NCBI GenBank assembly: GCA_013397865.1
Contig: VZTI01003148.1
Span: 1 to 64,000, forward strand
Length of the DNA: 64,000 bases
Origin: Struthidea cinerea
Taxonomy: Eukaryota > Chordata > Aves > Passeriformes > Corcoracidae
Direction: 5' to 3'
The position numbers and the translations under genes were made by a program. Numbering within the stretch: the stretch's first letter is position 1; each line of letters begins with the position of its first letter. The notes under the pieces were generated by a model. That model worked only from the letters and a program-made list of their open reading frames with translations. It had not been told where the DNA came from and made no database searches. Of the stretch, positions 27,001-42,000 are shown piece by piece.

Positions 27001-30000
27001 CCTTGGACAATTTCTCATATAACAAGAATTCCAACTGAGTCTGGAAAATAAAATTAACTAGTTCCAGACAAAACAGGAAAAGAATAAATATTGATACATA
27101 TTATATTTAACCCCAGTCATGACAAAAAAGAGTAGAAAAAAAATAGAACTTCTATCTCTAATGAAAGAAGACACTACCTGAAAGGTAGGGTGGCTTTCCT
27201 ATCAGCACATAAAACTACAATGTGCCAAAACCCTTTACAAGAGTCCTTTATGAGCTTTTAGGAAGAAAACTTGCTAAAAAAAAAAATCCTTACTCCTGTA
27301 ATTTTTCTGCTTACTGACTTTCAAGTAAAAGCCCATCATGAGAACACAAAAATTAGAATGCAAGGCATATCTCTACCCAGATGAAACTAGTAACAGATAC
27401 ACAATCAAAATAAGTCTCTTCTTGAGTGGCTTCCACTCTGAATAGCGTTTAGAGGATTTAAAAGGGCTGAGAATAATTCCTGCCAGCCTATAAAAGGCCA
27501 GTGTGGAAGAAAGAGTCACATGTCTAGCACCAGTCTTTAAGAAGTTTTCCTCAGGCAGGGTGTATTTACCATATTTTCAACAAATGCTGAAATCTCCCCA
27601 AAATATCCAACAGATATCCTTCTCACCTGTAGGAAGTTTTCAAGACAAAACATGTAACAAAATCACACATTTATAGATTCAGATAAATAGCTGCAATAAT
27701 CAAGGAAGCAGATTTCCAATGGAAGTACTACCATCATTACTCCCCTGAGTTACTGCATGGCCAGCAGGGAGAGTGGCAGAGGGAGACACATATTTAAATA
27801 TCCTATTACTTCCAGAACTGAGCTTTGGCTGACCTGCTGCAATATGGATATTTTAGGATACAAACAGTTCAAGACATTTTATTTGCTGAAAGCTCAGACT
27901 GGTAAATATGAATGGCACAAAGTTAACATTGTAATTCTCAAAAAATCCTGCAATCTATATTTAATCCAGACACCCCATGCATGATACCGCATGTCAAATC
28001 AATGGCATCACTCAATTATTTCATCAACAAAAGAATTTATCAGGTGCACTTTGAGGTCCTACTGGATAAAGAAAACCACGTGCACCTAGGTTCCTCTTAA
28101 TTTCTTCCACAGATTTTTGATTGCAACTTTGCAACATCTATTTTAAACATATGAGAATTCTTATATTTTCTGTCGACATAACTAAAAAGAGTTTTCAACT
28201 TTCAAGAAGAATAGTCTTAAAATGACTTAGATGTGTTCAATTTATTTTTCTTTTTTACATGTTATTGAGTGGGAGAAAAGTACCACTCTTTTTTCTTTAA
28301 CTCTAATTAACAATACACAAAAGGATTTGTCTGCAGACTTCATCTCTGATCAAAGTCTAAGGGGACTAACAAAGACTGACTGACATGGCTAATATAAAGT
28401 GATTCATAAACAGAAGGAAATCAGTTATCTGACAGCATCTCTGAGATCAGATTCATGTAACAGGTCTGGTTTAGGCTAAAACCATGAAAAAATCCCCTTC
28501 ATTTCACAAAGGTCAAACCATCAGTACTCTTTCAAAGAAATAAAACTTTCAAAACCCTTTATTCAAAAATGCTATAGCTCTTCGTAAAGGCCTACTTTTT
28601 CCTATGACCATGTACCAGTGTTGTAATACTGTACGTGTGTAGCCTAAAGTCAAAAGGACTGATTTAATAAAAGAAAAATAGCTGACAGGAGTCCATAATA
28701 ACTTCCAAAGCACTCCCACGATCAGACTGCTGGCACTGAAAAGAAAGAATTGCATAAACTCATCCTGAAGTGCCTACAAATATAGCCCTTTGCCAGCATA
28801 ACACAAGATGCTACTCAATACAGCAGTGCAAGGACAGTCTATTTATGTATTAAAGTTACGTATTAGTAATTGCTGAAGTAAAATTAATCATTGTCACTTC
28901 ACTTAGAACATTATTGACATTATTAAGTTCAAACAGTACACATAACTGCCTTGGAAAATTACTTCACTTCCAGTATATTTAGGCATAAGCATTGCACAGT
29001 TTTTAACTTAACTCAAAGTTTTGAGCAGTGCCTGTTAAAAAAAAATCAAAAGAAAATCTGGACAAAAGAAAATCAGAAAACCTGAAAATTTTCAGTTTTC
29101 ATTAGATACCTCCAAATCAAATTTACAGTGGTTCTGTGTATAAAAACAGACAACCATCAATGTTTTCAGTCTACTCACATTTATATTTGAACTATAGCAC
29201 TTGTACCAAAGAGTGACTTCTATTCTCTTACCACTAACTGCTGCATGTTGCTTCAGATATTCCCTTCTGACATTTATGTTCTTCACAAGGCACTGCCTAG
29301 CATGAGCTCTTCTCTCTTTCACGGGATCTTTTGCACACAGTGCACAAATAGCCATATATTCTAGTGGCAGCCGTAGTCTAGAAAGGCCTTTGTGAAGTTT
29401 CTGAGCAAATATTTGTCTCACTTGGTAACATTCATCCTATTAAAAAAAAAAAAAAAAAAGGCAAAACCAAAAAAGGTAACAGTAAACTTTTCTGAAAGCA
29501 ATATAGACTGTAAAATAAAGCATGGAAGCTCACGTAAATACGCCAAAATCAATTAGACCTTGAAGCCACTGAAACACAGGAACTGCAAGTTGTTTTTTTA
29601 ATGCTAATTCAGAGCAATTTAACTGAACTAATCAGTTGAAGGTTCCTTTAAGCTCAGAAGAAGAGCTAAGAAATTGTGCAAGACGTCACACTCAGGACCC
29701 AAGGCTGAATTTAGCACAGTACTAAGGCATGGAGCTACTGAAATTGTTTACAGCTGGGTCACTTACTTTATAAAGCCAAAGTCAAAGATCTGCACAAAAA
29801 TATTTTAGCCACCAGTAACCACCACATGTTGATTTTACTGCTACAATTTCACACATTTTCATCAAGACATTAATAATAAAAACTGAATAAAATTCAACAG
29901 AATTATCCGGTTAGGGTGAAACACTGAAGAGAGTACCAAGCATTTCCATTATACTGTGGAAACCTGTGCACTACAACTGACCATGGAAGAGAATTACCTG

Positions 30001-33000
30001 TGTCTAACAGCTGCCAAACAACACAAAGTAAAGTAATAAGAAGGCAGCAATTGTAGTTTTACAGTTTATTAAGCAATGTATTCCCAGAAAAGGCATGAAC
30101 TTTAATTTTGTTTTGTACGTACATACCACAAACCATTTACTAACACAGGACAAGGAAGCCTAACAGAAACACATGCAGAAAGAGTTTGCAGAAAACATGC
30201 AGAAAAGCTTAAGGTAAACAAGGTCACCAGAACAGCTTGGCACATTCAACCTGCCAAAAAGAGGTCAAGAGGAAAGATTTATCTCTAAATATGAAGAAAA
30301 AAACTTTAACAGGAGTTAGCAGCTATTTTATCAAATGACAGTTTTGAAGTCAGAAAGTATCAAAGAGGGTTTCCAGCTATCAGTCAACTGGAAGTGCAGA
30401 GCCAAAACCTAACCACTGGCTCTGCTAAATTTGCAAATGGCATCAAAAGAGATCATGTAATAGATAAAACAAACTCCCTCTTCCCCCACCAAAAATGAAA
30501 TCCAGAAAACACTTTTTTCAATCAAGCCCTATTTTCTCCTTTCTGCACTTCAAGCAATATTCCCCCTCTATGGACTGAAACCCTGAAACACCCGCTGTAG
30601 CCAGAGCTGAAGCAACCCAAGCCCACAAACCCAAACCATGAGATCTGCTCAAAATCTCTTGCCTCCTTATAGCAAACCCACCCCCCACAGGAGGCTAAGA
30701 TAGAGCCCTCTTTTCCTCCTCAGTATCACCTAAGTCTAATGCCTTTAGGAAGCTTAGAACAGACTGATGCCAAGTTGGTGTTTCAGCAGGAAGACATCTC
30801 TTCTTTGCCTCAGAGGACAAGGGAGGTACAGTTTGTTGCTGTTACTGATGGCATTGTGTGGCCAATTGGAATGATTATAATTTCTTCATCTTTTAATATT
30901 GGGAATAACCTTAAATCCGACTCAGTTACGCTAGTTCACTAAGAAGAAGGGGGACAAAACTTAACCAAGGTATGCTATTTTTAACAGCATACACAAACTC
31001 CATAAATTAATCCCATTTTATATATCTATGTCTCTGAATTTAATGCCAATTCATCAGAAGTTCACCATTTGAAAGCATTAAAAAAACACATACTTGCAAA
31101 GCATCAGGTATCACTCAGACACAGCTCTGATTCATCACTTACAACACCTTGAGTTAACAAAGAAAGCTGAGAAAGCTCTAGGATTTTTTTAAACAAATGA
31201 AGCTTAAGCAATCTACAAGATTTATTCTAAATACAATTAAATTGCATTTTCAACAGCAAAGCGTATCAGATCTTAAATCTGATCTTAAAGCCTGTTAAAC
31301 ACTGAAGTACTATCCTCAATTATTTTTCACTCTCTTTCAATATGAAGCTCTGCTGACATCAAAATTTGTTCTGGAGATCGAAGAAGTCAACTGCTGGTAA
31401 CTTTATAAGACTGGCCAAACACATATGCAACTTATTTTAAAATAACTAAAACTACATGCATTTCATCATCATAAAGCCTCTGTTTATCAGTGCCACTTTC
31501 TTACAGCAATCAGTGACAAAATTTAAATATGTGTTCTGCACTCCAATCATTACACAATACAAAATGGCAGCATTAGAGGGAAAAAAAAGCGCCAGCACAG
31601 AACCACAGCAGAACCTGTGCAACCACTGCAGGCCTTAAAAAGTAAGCTTTTGCCTTTTGTTTAATCTGTTTTCTGATCTGCCCACTTAAAGAACCTTTGC
31701 AGTGAATTAAATAACACAAAACCAGATTTGGCCTTGATGTCACCTGATTTGTGGCTAGACTTGAAAGTGTTAAGAATAAATAAACTTTTAGAGTAATCAG
31801 TATCTACCATCAAGAAACAGATTCTAATACTAACCACTCTAAGCGTAAAAATATATGTATGCAATGTGCACATGTGAAATCTTAAAAAAAAAAAGCTGAA
31901 TACAGTACCACTTCTAAGTGAAAAAGTCATTAAAGCTATTACAGCTACTCTGCATCTGAGCATCTCCTCTGACAGCGAGAAAGGAAATTGGAGAAGACCT
32001 CAAAAACACCTAGAAAAGTTATCTGTAAGTATTCAAAATCCATTAGGAGCTGCAGTGAAAATGAAAGGCAAAATTCCTGACATGACAGAGCTTACAATCT
32101 AAATTCTAGAAAACAACTTAGAAAGTCACGAAAGGCAAAGAAATACCAATAAATGAAGAGGGAAAAGTGACAGAAATGATACTACAGAGGAACAGATTCT
32201 CCTCGAAGCGATGACAAAGCATATGGATATCCACAGGGAGGGGATTACAGACACCCAACACGGCTTTACAAAGGACAAATCATGTCTGACTGGTCTAACC
32301 TTTCACAGTGAAATGAATGTGCAAATGGATAAGGGATGAGCAACTGATGTCACCTGTCTGGATTTCTGTAACGGCTTTGACATGGTCATACACAACATTG
32401 TATACGTGTTTCAGAGATGAACTACTCAACTGGTAAGAAACTGGCTGGATGGCCATGTCCAAAGGATTGCAGTCCAAAAAATCAATATCCAAATGAAGAT
32501 CAGTAACAAGCGGTATGCTCGGGGGGGAATACTGGAACTGGCATTGTTCATCTTTGTGAATTACACAGATAATTACACAGGTTGAGAACATCCCTCAGCA
32601 AGACTATGGATGACACTGAGCCAAGTGGTGCAGTTGATTCACTGGAGGGAAGGGATGCCATCCAGAGGAACCTTGACAGGCTTGAGCACTGGGCCAAGGG
32701 GAACATCAAGGAGGTTCAGGAGCTCCAAGTGCAAGGTCCTGCACCTGGCTCCAGGCAACCATCAGTATCCATACAGGCTGAGGGATGAAGGGATTGAGAG
32801 CAGCCCTTCAGAGAAGGACTGGGGTCACTCGTGGATGAACAACTGGACATGAGCTTGCAGCCCAGAAAGCTAACTGTGCCCTGGACTGCATCGAAAGGAG
32901 AGTGGCCAACAGGGCCAAGGAGGAGATTCTCAACATCTACTCTGCTCTCATGGGACCCCCACCTGGGGTGCTGTGTCCAGCTCTGGAGCAATGGCTTTAA

Positions 33001-36000
33001 ACTGAAAGAGGTGAGGTTTAGATTGGACATAAGGAAGAGACTTTTTACAGCGTGGGTGGTGGGACACTGGAACAGGTTGCCCAGAGAACTTGTGGATGCC
33101 CCATCATTGGAGATTTCAGGGCCAGGTTGGATGGGGCTTAAAATAATCTGGCCTAGTGGAAGGTGTCCCTGACCACAGCAGGGGCGTTTAATGAGATCAT
33201 CTTTATGGGTTGCTTCTGATTCAGAGTATGCTATAATGCTATGGTAAAATGTGATACTAACTGGTTTATAAATGTTGATAACCATAGTGCGTTCTAATTT
33301 CAGTCTTATCTCTCAAAATTCCCTTTTGAAAATTCAGGGAAAGTAAGCATTAGACACAAAAAAGGTGACAACACATCTGTTAGAATATCCACAAATAGTT
33401 AAGACTGTTACAGCTGGAAAATAGGTGATAAAAGTGAGAGACAGTAATGAAATGGAGGGCAATGAGCCTGCACCTAACATACTGAAAGGAGTATCAAAAC
33501 AATGAAGCAAAATTCTGATAGGAACCAGAAGGTTAACATTTGCAATAAAGAAAGATTTGCGGCAGGAGGGAAATGACTGAAGAAATGAACAGATTTTCAT
33601 CACTGGGTTCACAAGAAAACAGAACATGCAAATACTACATTGACAAGGCCAGTTTGCCATGATATTATCCAGCTCAAGTATCCTTTCAGGAGCAGAGACA
33701 GAACTTGTTTGTCATTCCATTAAGTGCCTATTTTTCTCTCAACTAATTTTGTCCTGAATTGTAAAAATCTTTAAAACTCATTTTGAGACAAGACTAACAT
33801 TTCTATTCAGTTTTGGAATAGGAAAACTGAAAAGTATCAGACTTTGCTTTGGGTGTAAAGACCTTCAGTTATTACCACTGAATTCCTGCTCAATTTTTGC
33901 TAGATTTCATCTGCTTAAATAGTTTAAAGCTTTGTTCCATTTCTCTTGTTTTTCATACCATTTGGGAACTGAATAAGGGCTCCTTTCCATAGGAATACAG
34001 AAGCTTAAAATCCACATAAACATAGTTAAAACAATATACAAGCCTAATACAGACTGTCTTTACTCTGGTACAGGAATGATTTTTCTAGCCTAACTGTAAC
34101 CAACTCCAAGCAACTTAAGAAACTAAAAAAGATACTCTATATGAAAGTAAACAATAGCCACACAGGAGCCATACCCTGTATTTTTTAATACTAAATGCCA
34201 ATTTGAAGTCTTCTGACATTTAAAATGGGTTGCAGCTTTTAAAGCTTTAGCCAGACACAGGAATTAAGGTCTAGAATGGAATATCATTATTACTGCAGAT
34301 ATCTTCTGGACAGGATTCCTTCCAGAGGATTTCTTGACTTCTGGAAAGCCAGGAGAACACCAGCAGTTACACAAATAACACCAACAGAAGTGCCTTCATG
34401 GCCACCTTACTCTTGGGGTATGAATCAATTTCTGTACAATTTGCTAAGTCTACAAGCCAGAAACAGAGAGGATGCCTATATCTCTACTTACAATTTGAGA
34501 GTTATTTTCTTACTATAGACTCACAGGCAGAAGTCAAGCATGAAAATTCCAGCATCTACTAAGGAATCTCTCCCTATTTCTTCTAATATTTGAAGGATGC
34601 TAATTATCTTTGCAGACCTCTGCATTCCAAATAGATTCTACCCAAGAAATTTTATTGAGAAACCAAGGTCACTGTTGTCACCACAGTTCAACATACTTTA
34701 CATCATCTCATTTCAGCTTCTAGTAACGTCATAATGCAGCTGGGGTATTACTTAAATACATACTACACTTCCCAGCTTATCAATATTCTGACATTTGACT
34801 ACCCTAAGTTAGTACTCCCCCAGTGGACAGCCCAGTACTATAGATCCAATTCTCATCCAAAATGGGTTTTTCAGGATTATGTAGTGGAAAAATAATTTCA
34901 TGCCAAGGCTGAATGTTTTGCATAAAACCAGATTCGCAGAAATATACATAACATACAGAACAAACAACGATATACTCATACATCTGCTGATAACCCACAA
35001 CTCCCAACAAATTTCCTTACATTTATGGCTAGTGCACAAAGCTGGTATTGTTCTAAGGTGATGATTTCATGGTAACAAGGTTCTTGTGCCAACTTCACAA
35101 TAGCATTCCCTGCAGCCAGCCTCAAGCGAGACATATCAGGTTTACTGAAAAACAAGCACATGGATTGTGAAGGTTAGTTAGTAAAAAAATTACGTAATTA
35201 TTTGACTGAATGAAGTCAATAAATTTACATCACTGAAAAACAAGTACTTTAAAAGAAAGAAGTTTCAGTGAACTTAGCCACCCCCAAGCCAGCAGAAGCA
35301 ATTTCAAACCCAAAGTAATTTTCACGGCACCACATTTTACAGCCTATTACCACATTACTATTACCTGGTCCCAGCTTAGCAATAAAAATCTTCTTTCAGA
35401 CTTCCTAAAAGTTTCATATGGGTGTGAAACACTTCTAGTTGTGCATTGAGCCAGGAAAGTCCATACTGCCCCTCAGAGACCACATCCAGCAGTAAGATAC
35501 TTCTGTTCAGCTTGCTGGTCCTCCTTCAGCAGGGCAGTCCTGCCAAAGAAGTAGCCAGCCCATTTCTAGTCCCCAAAGTTGCCAAACTTTTCTAGCTCAA
35601 AATCCATGCTTCAGGCCAACATAAATTAAGATTAATTAGACACTGTAATACATGACTGAGTGAATTTTATTTTAAGACAATAGTAAAGTGTCTTTTGGAT
35701 GCAACCACTAAAAATGTATATCAGATGTGTGGCAAATTTTCTACAGCACAAAACTATGACATTCGAAACTCCAAAAGCTTTTTAATAATTTTTCTCTTCG
35801 TGAGCTTTAGTTTGAGAAAAAATGCAGATCATATCTAATATCAATACTTTCAGCAACTGCTACTGTCCTCTGATACTGAAATACTCTTATTTTTTGCTTA
35901 GTATAGACTAAAATCAAAATCCTACTACAAAGACATGCAAGATTCAGCCTAGCTCTTCTACCTAACTACAAATAGAAAATTAGTATAATCTTGAATTTTG

Positions 36001-39000
36001 TAGGACTGTTTATGAGTTATAAAATTAAAAAGAAGGACCTGGAAAGGGCAGTTCAGATACTGTTTATTGATAAAATTCAATATTAAAAAAAAATACAAGA
36101 CTGGTGAACTTAACCTACACATGCTAACATCTCAAAGAAATCAGTTGTTGATTTAAAAGCAATTCAACAAAGTCATCAATCCTGCTACTTCAAAGTGTGA
36201 AGGATGGACAAGAGAAGGGATTTGTTTTCCAATTGGGACCTTGCCTTCACCTTACACTCCAGGCTGAACCATGCTTTGAAATAAAAAAAAAAAAAAGAAA
36301 TTCCTTACACTGTCACTGAAAGGCAGAGTTGTGTAAATTTCAAGAGGCATTTATGGCTGATAAGGGCAATAACATCACAATGATCACAACATGACTAATG
36401 GCCTCAACAGCATCAAATGGCTCCTGAGCCCTGCCACTTTCATTTAATTCAATTATCTTCAGCAAATTATTAAACATTGTTTAAAAGACAAATGCAAGCC
36501 ACGAACACTAAAATTGACTCACACAGAATGACCTCGTATCAAGTACAATCTAAAAGGTTGTGCTCTGTACTGAATGGACAATTTTTCTCTTTTCAAAGCC
36601 TACTCTGAGTTGGAAGGAGCAGTATCAGGTTTGCACAGAAGGGACACAGTAAGCACTGCCAGAAAGAAGATACCCTTGTTGGACTCAGTGGGTGAAGAAC
36701 TAAGGTCAGGAAGTGTCAGCAAGTTCCATGCAGAACTAACAGGCCTGAAACATCATCATGCTTCAGGTTTTAGAGTAATTGTTAGTGTAGGCAGTATATC
36801 TCACAGAGAGACAATGGACTGGCCACTCGAACAGTTTGGAGCTTTCCTGAAAAGCAATAGTGGGAATCACGAAATAATTAATACATGTCCTGTCAACAGG
36901 GCTCTTGCCTCATTCAGCAGTGGGTGCATTTTCCCTAGTCTTCCTTTCACCACTCATTTACTTAAAGAAGCTCTTCTGGTTGCATTTGTCACTTCTCACT
37001 AGATTTTATCCCAGCTGGGATTTGGCTAACTGTATCTCAGATGGTATTCTCTGTATTCCTGCCAGGTTATCTCTACTTCCTCCTTCTGTATTCCTCATAC
37101 AACCACAGAATAGTTGGGGCTGGAAGGGACTGTTAAAGATCATCCAGTCCAACCCCCTGCAATGAGCAGGTACTTGGAGGCCTGTCCAACCTGACCTTGG
37201 ATGTTTCCAGGGATGGAACAGCTATCACCTCCCTGGGCATCCTGTTTCAGCGTTTCATCACCTTCACCATAAAAAATTTCTTCTTTCTACCTACAGGCTC
37301 CCTTTAAGTACTGACAGGTCACAATAAGGTCTCCCCAGACCCTTCTCTTCTCCAGGCTGAACAACTCCAACTCACTCAGCCTTTCCTCATCGCTCCAGCC
37401 CTCTGATCATTTTTGTGACTGTGACCCTTCTCTGAACATGCTCCACCAGGTCCATATGCTTCCCATGCTGAGAAACATCCCAGGACTGGATGCAGTACTT
37501 TGGGTAGGGTCTCACCAGAGTGGGCTGAAGAGGCAGAATCAAATACCTCAAACTGCTGGCCACGCTTCTCTTGATGTGGCCCAGGACACAGCTGGCTTTC
37601 TGGGATGTAAGCACACATTGTTAGTTCATGTCCACCTTTTCATCCATCAGTGCCCCCAAGTACTACTCCATACGGCTGCTCTCAATCCCTTCTTTTGTGT
37701 TTGAATTTTGCCTGGAGCATCTTGCTCATCCAGGTAAGGTTTGCTGAAATATCTGCCTGACCTTCTGCTGTGACCATGCTTGAGCATTGAGGGGTGATTT
37801 TTGAATACTAGGTAAGTGGCTTTGTTGGGACCCTCTTCCCTCCATGCCTTATCCAACGGGATCCTACAAGCACATTCTTATGGAGACCCAAGACTGTTAT
37901 CCTGAAGTCCAGCACTGATCTTGCTTTCTGACCTCCTTCTTGCCCTCAGGATTTTGAACTCCAGCATCTTAGGGTCATTATATCCAAGGCTGCCTTCAAC
38001 CTTCACATCCCCAGCAAGCCTCTCCTTGTTGGCATGTATGAGGCCCAGCAGAGAGCCTCTCCTCATTAGGTCCTCTACCAGTTGTGTCAAAAAGTTGTCA
38101 TTGATGCTGCCCTGGATTGTTATGCCCTGCTGTGTTGATCTTCCAGCAGATATTGGAGTGGTTGAATTTCCCCACAAGGGCCAAAGACTGCAATACATGA
38201 AGTTGTTTCCAGCTGTTTAAAGGCCTCATCCACTTCCTCTTCCTGGTCCGGGGTCCCACAGCAGACACTCACCACAATGTCACCCAGAGCAGTTTGCTCT
38301 TCAATCCTAACCCATAAGCTCTCTGTTGGCTCGTCATCCATCCCCAGGCAGAGCTCCAAGCTCTGGGGTTGAAGGGTCACCTCCACAGCAACATCACATC
38401 ACTTCAGCTTTCTCCCTGCCTGGAAAGGATCCCTCCCTAGCCCTCCATTAACTTGATTTAAAAATGGAGAACTGACCACATCATTATATAAACTTTCTAC
38501 TATTACTTTTGAGTACAAAAGGAGTGGAAAAATTAAATTTCTAAACCACACAGAGTAAGGAATCATCATTCCAAGCATGAAAACACACAGGATCTACAGA
38601 ACTGATCTATTCACAAACAACTGCATAAGCCGACCATGAGCACCAAGCAGTTGTGCTGAAAAGCTAAATTACTGCCACTCAACTCCCTGGCAACTGCCAC
38701 AAATGGTCATATTACAGAATATAAAACTATGAAACAATTATTTACAAAGAACTTTAGGACAGACTGCACAGTTGCTACAAAGATAACATACTAGACAATT
38801 CTCAGGCTTGCAGTTTTGCACATACAGTATAGGTTCTATCTCCATAACTACTGTGTAACATTATCTCTACCCAAAAATTAGTACCTTTTTACACACACTG
38901 GCACAATCCACCCATGCCCTTCATCGCTTTTGTAGAAATAAGTTTTCAATGTTCAGCAAACAACACTAGCTGACAACTTGTCACTTTACCTACCACAGAG

Positions 39001-42000
39001 GATTAAGAAGATATCCAGAAAAACAAGTTGTCTAACAGTCACCTAAAAGGTAAATTATTTATTGAGACTTAATCCTGTTTACACATTTCCCTCTTGCTTT
39101 TACTTTTAGAGACCTCAAGGGATTAGCCTGCCTCCAAGCAGCAGAGTCTCGTGTACTAACTATTTCCACCTGGTTCACACAACATGCTATTATTTTTTAT
39201 TAGAAAGCCCACCTATTGGCCTTTGGCATACACAGCAATTGGTAGGTCAGGAACAGCAAGCACCGTAAAAAATTAAACCAATTTTCAGTAGGAAGGAGGA
39301 AGTTGCACAGTTTATTTTTGCAATATGAGTAATGGCCTATTGAAGAGATAAATGAAAGCAAGAATATAAAAACTAAAATTCAGCTGTGTGTACAGTGTTA
39401 CAAAACCTGAGACTCAGCAAACTTACATAGGAACCCAGCCAAGCTTACTACCACATCTTACGAAATAAGATGTATACATTGTTAAGCAGTCTAACAGAAT
39501 AGTTTACATACTACTTTGACTAAAACTCTCCCCACACCACCATCACAGACATGAAAACACTACCATCTGTTACATACCTTATTTTCCCCTGCTCTGTTAA
39601 ATCTCCATCACTGTGTAATATAGTTGTTAGCAACCTCAGAGTAGAAGTTCCTGACTTGCTGTGGTTGTTCTTCATTCCTAGCAACCACCGAACCATCATC
39701 TTGATGGCCTGAATCTGAAAAAAATATTGATATCAAAAAGTCAAATCATACCATAAGCCTCATTTTTAAAATAATCTTTATCTTAATTTAATCACATAGT
39801 ATTTTTTCCCAAGTGCTTTTTGCTGGGACAAACATAAGCCTGTCAGGACTGCAAAACATCATTTAAATACTGCAAGATAACCAGACATATTCTCACTAGA
39901 CAGCAACTTCTCACTGAAAGTCTCAAGCATATATTACAGCAAATAAAAATCATACATTTAGTTAAAGTTTGAGCTGTTTCTTCTACTAAGCAATCACGTT
40001 TTGTCCTTTGAAAATTTTATCTTAATTGAGCTTACATCCATTAAATACTGTGAAATAGGCAAAACCGTATATACTTACTAAGTAAAGATTACTGGATTGA
40101 AAAGCAGAACACATTTTCATCTTAATATATTCCTATAATTCACAGAATATTCTGAGTTGGAAGGGACCCACAAGGATCAACAAGTCCAACTCTTAAAGTG
40201 GATGGACAATATGGGGATTGAACCCATGACCTTGGTGTTAAATTCCTGAACTTAAACAATCCCTATATATTCTCTATTTATCTATGTAATACATGAATTT
40301 AAATTTAAGACAAGTAAATGACAAAAATACTTAACAGACATTTTGACTGTTAGAGTAGCAATCTGTACTACGATAACTTAGCCTGGTAATGAGTATTTTT
40401 TTCACAGCTATTTAAAGAAAAGCCTCAAAGCCGGTTACTTGCGATAACTTGTTTTTGCCAATGGAAACACCAAGTGTTTTGAGGCAAGCTTCTGCCAGTA
40501 TGCAGAATCCAGCAGCTATCATGAAACACTGAATAATTTCACATTTCTTTAGTGAAAATAAAACATCAATTTGGAGATTAAGTTTGTTTTCATATTTGAA
40601 TCCCTTTATCCTTTCGTTTTCCTTTCATATGGCAGCAGAGACAATAAAGAAAACTAAGAGGGGTATCTTCTTACAGCAAAATGAAAATGCTCATCTGAAT
40701 CACACAGACATCCTTGGGAGAAAAAAAAAAAAAAAAAACACCAAAGCAAAGTACCGAACTCTGAAGATCAAAACAAAACCCAAAAGCTTTAGAAAACTTA
40801 CATGGTAACTTCAAATTTTCTCATTGCAAAAGCAATTCTAGTAACTTTTATATAATCATTCACAATATCACTAAATTCAATTTATCACACAATTGATCTA
40901 TTCCTTGCAACAAACTGTCCAAAGTGGTCCCGTCAGATCTCAGCTCTAGGCCTATCACTTATATGTGAGTATATTTTTTAGCACTGTAGTCCATTTAGTC
41001 CACCTCACTGGGTACAGTAAGCTGTAGGATGTCCCCAGAACCCAAAATGCGAATGGAGTCTGAGGAACAGAAATTAAACTGTCTTGCCCTCACTTTCAAA
41101 GGGCCTTCCACCGAAACAGCCCTAAGTATCCACCAGAAGATTTTACTAGCAATAAACCAACTAAATAACTGTAATACAACAATAACAGCATCAGATCTTT
41201 TCACAGCTCACAAATACACTTTTTTCATGTCATAACCAGTCCCTGTAGCCATTAGTGCCTCCCATTTGTTGGGAAGATGGAAATATGTCAGCTCTCCTTG
41301 GTCTTCAAATAAATGACCTATTCAGCCAGGGAACAGTCACATGCTACAATTGAAATTGTCCCCTAATTTCAATTTCAATCTTTGCTTCTAATAACTCCTT
41401 CCATAATTCCTTTTCCCCAGTTTTATTATCCAAACCTATTCTAGTCTTCCTTTCATGTAGTTAAGTCCTAATCGCACCTCCTTCAGAATTTTTGTCTGAC
41501 CCCACTAGTCTCCCTATTTCTTTGCTGGTGTTAATGATGATATGATGACATTCCAGCAACCATTCAGAATTAAGCATTCCCATGAAATTAGTACAGGGCA
41601 TAAGAATTCCTCCAGTCACTACTACTGATTACCTGAAGACTTAGTTAAACATGACATGAGTTTGGACTATTGTCATGTTTTAAATTCTCCCTTTGCAACC
41701 AAATAGTGTAGCTATTAAAGAATAATTCCAGTTGGAAGGAGTGTTAGGAGGTCTCCAGTTCAATCTCCTGCTCAAAGGAAGGTCAGCTATGAAATCACAC
41801 CACACTGGTCTCAGTTTTATGCATCGTGGTGTCAAAAGCCCTCCAAGAATGAAGACTGCACAGGCTCTCCTGGCAACTTGCAACCTCTTGCTACCTGTTG
41901 CATTGTATGACTGTTCTCAGGTTTTTTCCTTATATCCAGTCTGAACCTCTTGTTTCAGTTGGTGTTCCATGAGCCTAGAATTCTTCTCTGAGATGAAAAA

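Noticed and set aside
32716..33285. 189-codon minus-strand frame, the longest continuous frame in the window
   Set aside because: It runs antisense through the decayed CR1 copy; the sense strand gives the reverse-transcriptase pieces, so this frame is a shadow.
36574..37002. 142-codon plus-strand frame in the intron between exons o and p
   Set aside because: No recognisable domain, no splice or promoter context, and it ends just before a CR1 insertion. Probably a chance frame, though I cannot exclude an old insertion.
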